NCBI GenBank assembly: GCA_965237965.1
Contig: CBDEGT010000001.1
Span: forward strand, 248,001 to 312,000
From: UBA2988 sp965237965
GTDB taxonomy: Bacteria > Gemmatimonadota > Gemmatimonadetes > Longimicrobiales > Gaopeijiaceae
DNA length: 64,000 bases
Direction: 5' to 3'
Shown here: positions 60,832 to 64,000 of the stretch, piece by piece
How the letters are laid out: each line of letters begins with the position of its first letter
Numbering within the stretch: the stretch's first letter is position 1
The notes under the pieces: generated by a model
Database searches by the model: none
Told to the model about the DNA's origin: nothing
Seen by the model: only the letters and a program-made list of their open reading frames with translations
Position numbers and translations under genes: made by a program

Positions 60832-61361
60832 TCACTCTTTGCCTCCCTCGCTACTGAAGCCCACGCCAAAACGACTTCTACTGCGGCCGCGGTCTCTGCC
60901 TGACCGGCTGCGAGCACCTGCCCCTCGCGGTCCACTGCAACAAGGAAGGGAGTTGAATCGTATCCAAGCGCATTCCCCAGGAAAGCTGCACCGGTCTCGT
61001 CAATCGGACTAACCGGAAAGTCTATCCCGTAGGCGCTTCGGAAAAGAGGGGCATCCACCTCCGAAAAGCTCCCTAGCAGGCCGCCGACGACGGACATGTG
61101 CCCATCGCGGGCCACTTCGTTGAGGGCGAGGATTGCCGAGGCGATACCTCGGCAATCCTCGCCCTGGAATACCAGAACAATTGTCGGCTTGACCCTTTGC
61201 GCACCAACCTCGTGTCCTAGTAGTTGGATCTCGTGCACCGACTCCAACGCCGACCTCCAAGTCTGCTCACGGTGTGCGACCACTCCGAGCAAGACTATCC
61301 CGAAGGCTAGCGACGTCACGCTGGTTCCGGCCCGGAGGAACCCCTTCCGCTCCGACCACAT
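60828..61361 (-). CDS. Membrane-anchored thioredoxin-fold protein lacking the CxxC pair
   Basis: The 177-residue protein has an N-terminal membrane segment (VTSLAFGIVLLGVVAHR). A thioredoxin/TlpA-like fold follows: KPTIVLVFQGEDCRGIASAI, where only one Cys remains of the usual CxxC, then DFPVSPIDETGAAFLGNALG and STPFLVAVDREGQVLAAGQA with the cis-Pro loop and last strands. It probably faces the periplasm. One-Cys members can act as binding or peroxiredoxin-like proteins. The stop overlaps the next gene's ATG. It leads a three-gene operon of unknown purpose. Confidence 0.65.
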   Translation of the reverse strand: MWSERKGFLRAGTSVTSLAFGIVLLGVVAHREQTWRSALESVHEIQLLGHEVGAQRVKPTIVLVFQGEDCRGIASAILALNEVARDGHMSVVGGLLGSFSEVDAPLFRSAYGIDFPVSPIDETGAAFLGNALGYDSTPFLVAVDREGQVLAAGQAETAAAVEVVLAWASVAREAKSE

Positions 61362-61494
61362 GCGACCTGCGGCGCCTCAACTCCAGGCCCAAACCTGCCA
61401 GCTGCAGCACTGAGGCCCCACATTCCCACACAGGTACACACATACATACCCGCAGGTGTCACGCGGCTGGTACTCACACTCTTGGTCCGCTGAG

Positions 61495-62007
61495 CCGCCA
61501 CACCTCGTCATCCGCGTCGAATCCGGCGCGGAGGCCGCGGGCGCATCGGGCGGGGGGGGGGGGAACGGCCCCGCCTTCGTCGCCCGCAGCGACGTGGCGG
61601 CCTACCGGCAAATGGCTGCCGAGGCGGCGGGGGCGGCCCGCCGGGCGCGCGAGGAGGCCGAGGCGGGCATCCTCGAGGCGAGCGGGCGGGCGGAAGCGGA
61701 GATCGAAGCGTTCCGCGCCGAGTATCCGGGACGGCTCCGGTTCGAGTACCGGCTGGACGACAAGGCGAAGGATCGTCCGTTCCTCATCGAGGCAATGTGG
61801 CACGACGGGCGGTTCACCTACGGCCGCTCGCGCGCCCAGGAGTCGCCGGCGCTCTACGAGCTCAGGGACGGCGAACCGAGCCTGGTCGCGTTCGATCTGA
61901 CCGAGGACGGCCTCTACATCGCACGCCACGTGCTGGGCGACGGGTGGCTCCAGGTCGGCGACAAGCGGGTCCACTGGCGGTTCACGCCCGCGGAAGCGCT
62001 CCGATGA
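61495..62007 (+). pseudogene. trbG: TrbG/VirB9-family conjugative transfer protein, 5'-truncated
   Basis: The frame reads HLVIRVESGAEAAG, then a Gly-rich linker and a helical insert (AAYRQMAAEAAGAARRAREE). The conserved C-terminal VirB9 beta-domain follows: FEYRLDDKAKDRPFLIEAMW, GRFTYGRSRAQESPALYELR and YIARHVLGDGWLQVGDKRVH. The signal peptide and N-terminal domain of TrbG are missing, and the upstream DNA does not continue them, so the gene is cut at about 61490. It overlaps trbI by four bases. VirB9-type proteins form the outer-membrane core of type IV secretion channels. Confidence 0.65.
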
Positions 62008-63263
62008 GCCGCTGGAAGCAGTGGGTGAAGCAGCCCAAGGGCGCGCTGCCGGGCGGCATCGTCACGAAGGCCGGGATCGTGCTGATCGCCGTGCTCGGCG
62101 GCGGCATGCTGTTCTCGTCGTCGCTCACCGGTCCCGAGGAAGACGCAACTGCTGCCGGAGCTCCCCTGGAGGCGCGGGCCGTGGACGATCGCGTGGGCCG
62201 CGCGTTCGAGGGCCGCCTGCGCGCGGAGGCCGAGCGTCAGACCCAACAGGCGGCGGCCAACGAGGCCCGCGCCGAGCAGGAACGCCGACAGGCCGCGGCC
62301 GTCCGGGATGCGGCCCCAGCCGACACGGAGACCGGAGCGGGAGGTGGGGCGTCGGGCGGCGGCCAGGCCGAGTACGAGCTTCGCGAGGCGCTTCGGCTCG
62401 AGGAGATCGAGCGGCGGACGCGCTCGCTCCGCTCGCTTCCCGTGGCGCGGTCGTACAGGGACCCGAACCAGACCCGGGACGGCGCCGCACTGGCCGCCAC
62501 GGGCGGGGCCGGTGCGTCCGGGCCGGCGGACTTCCTGGACGGCACCCTCGACGCGGCGCTCGCGTCGTTCGAGCGGTCCGTCGCCACCCTTGAATCCGAG
62601 ATGGAGGCCGGGCTGGCGGGCGAGCTCTTGCCCGGCTCGGCGGGAGCGTCATCGCAAGGCACTCGCCGCACGGCGGAGCCGGGCCTCACGGTCCGGCCGG
62701 AGGATCCGCCGGGCTGGGAGCGGATCCACGAGGGCTCGTTCCTCGAGGCCGTGCTGCTCACGCAGCTCTCGGGCGACTTCCCCGGCCCCGTGCTCGCCAT
62801 GGTGTCGGTGCCGCTGTATTCGGCCGACCGGCAGCGGGTGCTGATTCCGCGCGGCGCGCGCGTCGTCGGCACGGCCCGGGCCGTCCAGGACCGGAACCAG
62901 AGCCGCCTCGCGGTCGCGTTCCACCGGCTGCTGCTGCCCGGCGGCAGTTGGATCGACCTCGAGTTCGCGGGGCTCGACCAGGCGGGCGAGGGCGCGCTGC
63001 GGGACCAGGTGAGCCGCCACTACTTCTCGACGTTCGCCGCCGCCGCCGCCGTCGGCGCGGTGAGCGGCCTCACGCTGGCCGGAGCCTCGCCCTACGGACT
63101 CCGGGCGGGCGTCGGCCAGGGACTCGGCCAGAGCGCCACCTCCGTCCTCGACCGGTTCCTGAACCGGATGCCCGCCATCACGATCCGCGCCGGCCACCGG
63201 CTCCGGATCTGGCTCACCTCCGACGTCCTGGTCCCGAGGCCCGGGACCACGCCGATCAACTGA
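62004..63263 (+). CDS. trbI: TrbI/VirB10-family conjugative transfer protein
   Basis: The 419-residue protein starts at the ATG in the ATGA overlap with trbG. It has a cytoplasmic lead (MSRWKQWVKQPKGALPGGIV), one inner-membrane helix (AGIVLIAVLGGGMLF), and a long Ala/Glu/Arg-rich periplasmic coil. The C-terminal VirB10 barrel domain follows: HEGSFLEAVLLTQLSGDFPG, RQRVLIPRGARVVGTARAVQ, LAVAFHRLLLPGGSWIDLEF, the alpha-helical hairpin region AVGAVSGLTLAGASPYGLRA, and the end RAGHRLRIWLTSDVLVPRPG. It spans the envelope and links the inner and outer parts of the mating channel. It is complete. Confidence 0.9.
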   Translation: MSRWKQWVKQPKGALPGGIVTKAGIVLIAVLGGGMLFSSSLTGPEEDATAAGAPLEARAVDDRVGRAFEGRLRAEAERQTQQAAANEARAEQERRQAAAVRDAAPADTETGAGGGASGGGQAEYELREALRLEEIERRTRSLRSLPVARSYRDPNQTRDGAALAATGGAGASGPADFLDGTLDAALASFERSVATLESEMEAGLAGELLPGSAGASSQGTRRTAEPGLTVRPEDPPGWERIHEGSFLEAVLLTQLSGDFPGPVLAMVSVPLYSADRQRVLIPRGARVVGTARAVQDRNQSRLAVAFHRLLLPGGSWIDLEFAGLDQAGEGALRDQVSRHYFSTFAAAAAVGAVSGLTLAGASPYGLRAGVGQGLGQSATSVLDRFLNRMPAITIRAGHRLRIWLTSDVLVPRPGTTPIN

Positions 63264-63281
63264 CCCAAGGAGAACACCCTC

Positions 63282-64000
63282 ATGCGCTACCGCACCCTCG
63301 CCCTCTTCATTCCGCTTCTACTGCTCGCCAGCCCCGCTCCCGCGAGCGCCCAATTCGACTTCGGCGGCGTGATCCAGCGCGCCCAGATGATCGCCAACCA
63401 GATCACCCAGATCGCGAATCAGGTCCGCCAGGTGCGGGCGATGACCCGCCAACTCACGGAGCTCGAGAACCAGCTCGACCACATGGAGCGCGCCGCGGGC
63501 GGTGAGATCGACGCGCTGCTCGCGCCGTTCTCCGATCTTGCGGCCGGACCCGTGGGCCTGGTGAGCAACGGACTCACGTGGGGATCCGACTTCAGCGGCG
63601 CGGCCCGCGAGACGGTCGATGCCGTCCGGGATCTGGGCGGCGGCCGCTCGCTGACCGGACTGTGGCGCAGCGCGCAAGGCACGGCCGACCGGGTGGGCGA
63701 GGCAGACGTCCTCGCGCTGTTCCGCGACCATCCGCCCGAGGCCGCGACGCGCGCGGTCGAGAGCTACCGCCAGTCCCGGGAGGCGGCCGACCGGCAGCGC
63801 GTGCTCGACTACGCGACGCTCGACGCGGCGGCCGCGCTCGCCGAGGTGATCGAGAGCTCGCAGGGCTCGTTCGCCGGCCTCGCCGCAACGGCAACCTGTC
63901 GAAAGCGTCCTCAAGTCATTGTGGTTATTACATCATCGGCTCGGGGTATCTGCATTGTGCCCCCAGAGTTGCCCCATAATCGTACCCGCATCCAGCGGCC
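63282..64000 (+). CDS. trbJ: TrbJ/VirB5-family conjugative transfer protein, runs off the window
   Basis: The ATG at 63282 follows AAGGAG. The product has a signal peptide (LALFIPLLLLASPAPASA). A helical domain typical of TrbJ follows (FDFGGVIQRAQMIANQITQI, QVRAMTRQLTELENQLDHME), and long helices continue to about residue 205 (SSQGSFAGLAATAT). Beyond about 63895 the frame stays open but no longer looks like TrbJ (CRKRPQVIVVITSSARGICI), so another joint may lie there. VirB5-type proteins are minor pilus or adhesin components. It is 18 bases from trbI. Confidence 0.75.
   Translation, partial: MRYRTLALFIPLLLLASPAPASAQFDFGGVIQRAQMIANQITQIANQVRQVRAMTRQLTELENQLDHMERAAGGEIDALLAPFSDLAAGPVGLVSNGLTWGSDFSGAARETVDAVRDLGGGRSLTGLWRSAQGTADRVGEADVLALFRDHPPEAATRAVESYRQSREAADRQRVLDYATLDAAAALAEVIESSQGSFAGLAATATCRKRPQVIVVITSSARGICIVPPELPHNRTRIQR

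Noticed and set aside
1..64000. CRISPR array
   Set aside because: No series of short direct repeats with regular unique spacers was found on reading through the window.

Overview
The window is high-GC bacterial DNA that most resembles a member of Gemmatimonadota. This is inferred from protein families, not from a marker gene. The signs are repeated 5' ends of PknB-type Ser/Thr kinase genes of the kind those genomes carry in many copies, a SusC/SusD pair, and DUF5916, DUF2911 and DUF1592/DUF1552 proteins. No rRNA gene, complete tRNA gene or CRISPR array was seen. Gene remnants, frameshifts and insertion sequences are dense, so this is accessory, recombining DNA broken by a few intact blocks.

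Layout. 0-2 kb: truncated SnoaL and SGNH genes, a DUF2911 gene and a kinase 5' fragment. 2.2-8.1 kb: a tight operon DUF1592 (two CxxCH haem motifs) - DUF1552 (Tat signal) - exported ankyrin protein. 8.5-10.9 kb: a methyltransferase gene split by an IS256 element whose target duplication is still readable. 11-14.8 kb: an MBL-fold lipoprotein with a broken histone-deacetylase partner, an IS110 element and two kinase fragments. 15-17.3 kb: a CxxCH/beta-propeller lipoprotein. 17.3-19.3 kb: a debris field with a kinase fragment, an integrase relic, a holin-like gene and a duplicated DUF5916 fragment. 19.5-24.9 kb: an outer-membrane barrel plus SusC/SusD. 25.0-30.9 kb: a second DUF1592-DUF1552-ankyrin operon, closed by a good terminator. 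31-34.4 kb: IS630 debris, a plug-only TonB protein, and the remains of a ubiquitin-like/E2 pair beside a tRNA-Ser 3' tail. 34.5-39.6 kb: ppdK, a helicase fragment fused to truncated pdhB, pdhA and a coupled 46-residue ORF. 39.8-41.8 kb: nested IS3/IS630 remains. 42.4-46.7 kb: a frameshifted sugar-acid or sulfolactate-type cluster (SLC13 permease, Ldh2 dehydrogenase, UxaA/SuyB large and SAF small subunits). 47-49.5 kb: a third, broken DUF1552 gene and a DUF302 gene split by IS5. 49.5-53.9 kb: an NHL propeller, a PEBP protein and IS3. 54-55.3 kb: a truncated tyrosine recombinase coupled to a small gene. 56.2-59.0 kb: a full DUF5916 outer-membrane protein. 59.7-61.4 kb: a coupled three-gene operon of unknown function. 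61.5-64 kb: conjugation genes trbG (5'-truncated), trbI and trbJ.

How the parts fit. The repeated DUF1592-DUF1552-ankyrin operon looks like an envelope redox system: a dihaem-type secreted protein, a Tat-exported partner and an exported ankyrin scaffold, made together from start/stop-overlapping genes. Two intact copies flank a SusC/SusD uptake pair, and a third copy is decayed. Around them, pieces of kinase genes sit at the junctions between unrelated blocks. This suggests that the near-identical 5' ends of kinase paralogues have served as recombination points. The trb genes and recombinase remains at the right point to a decayed integrative conjugative element.
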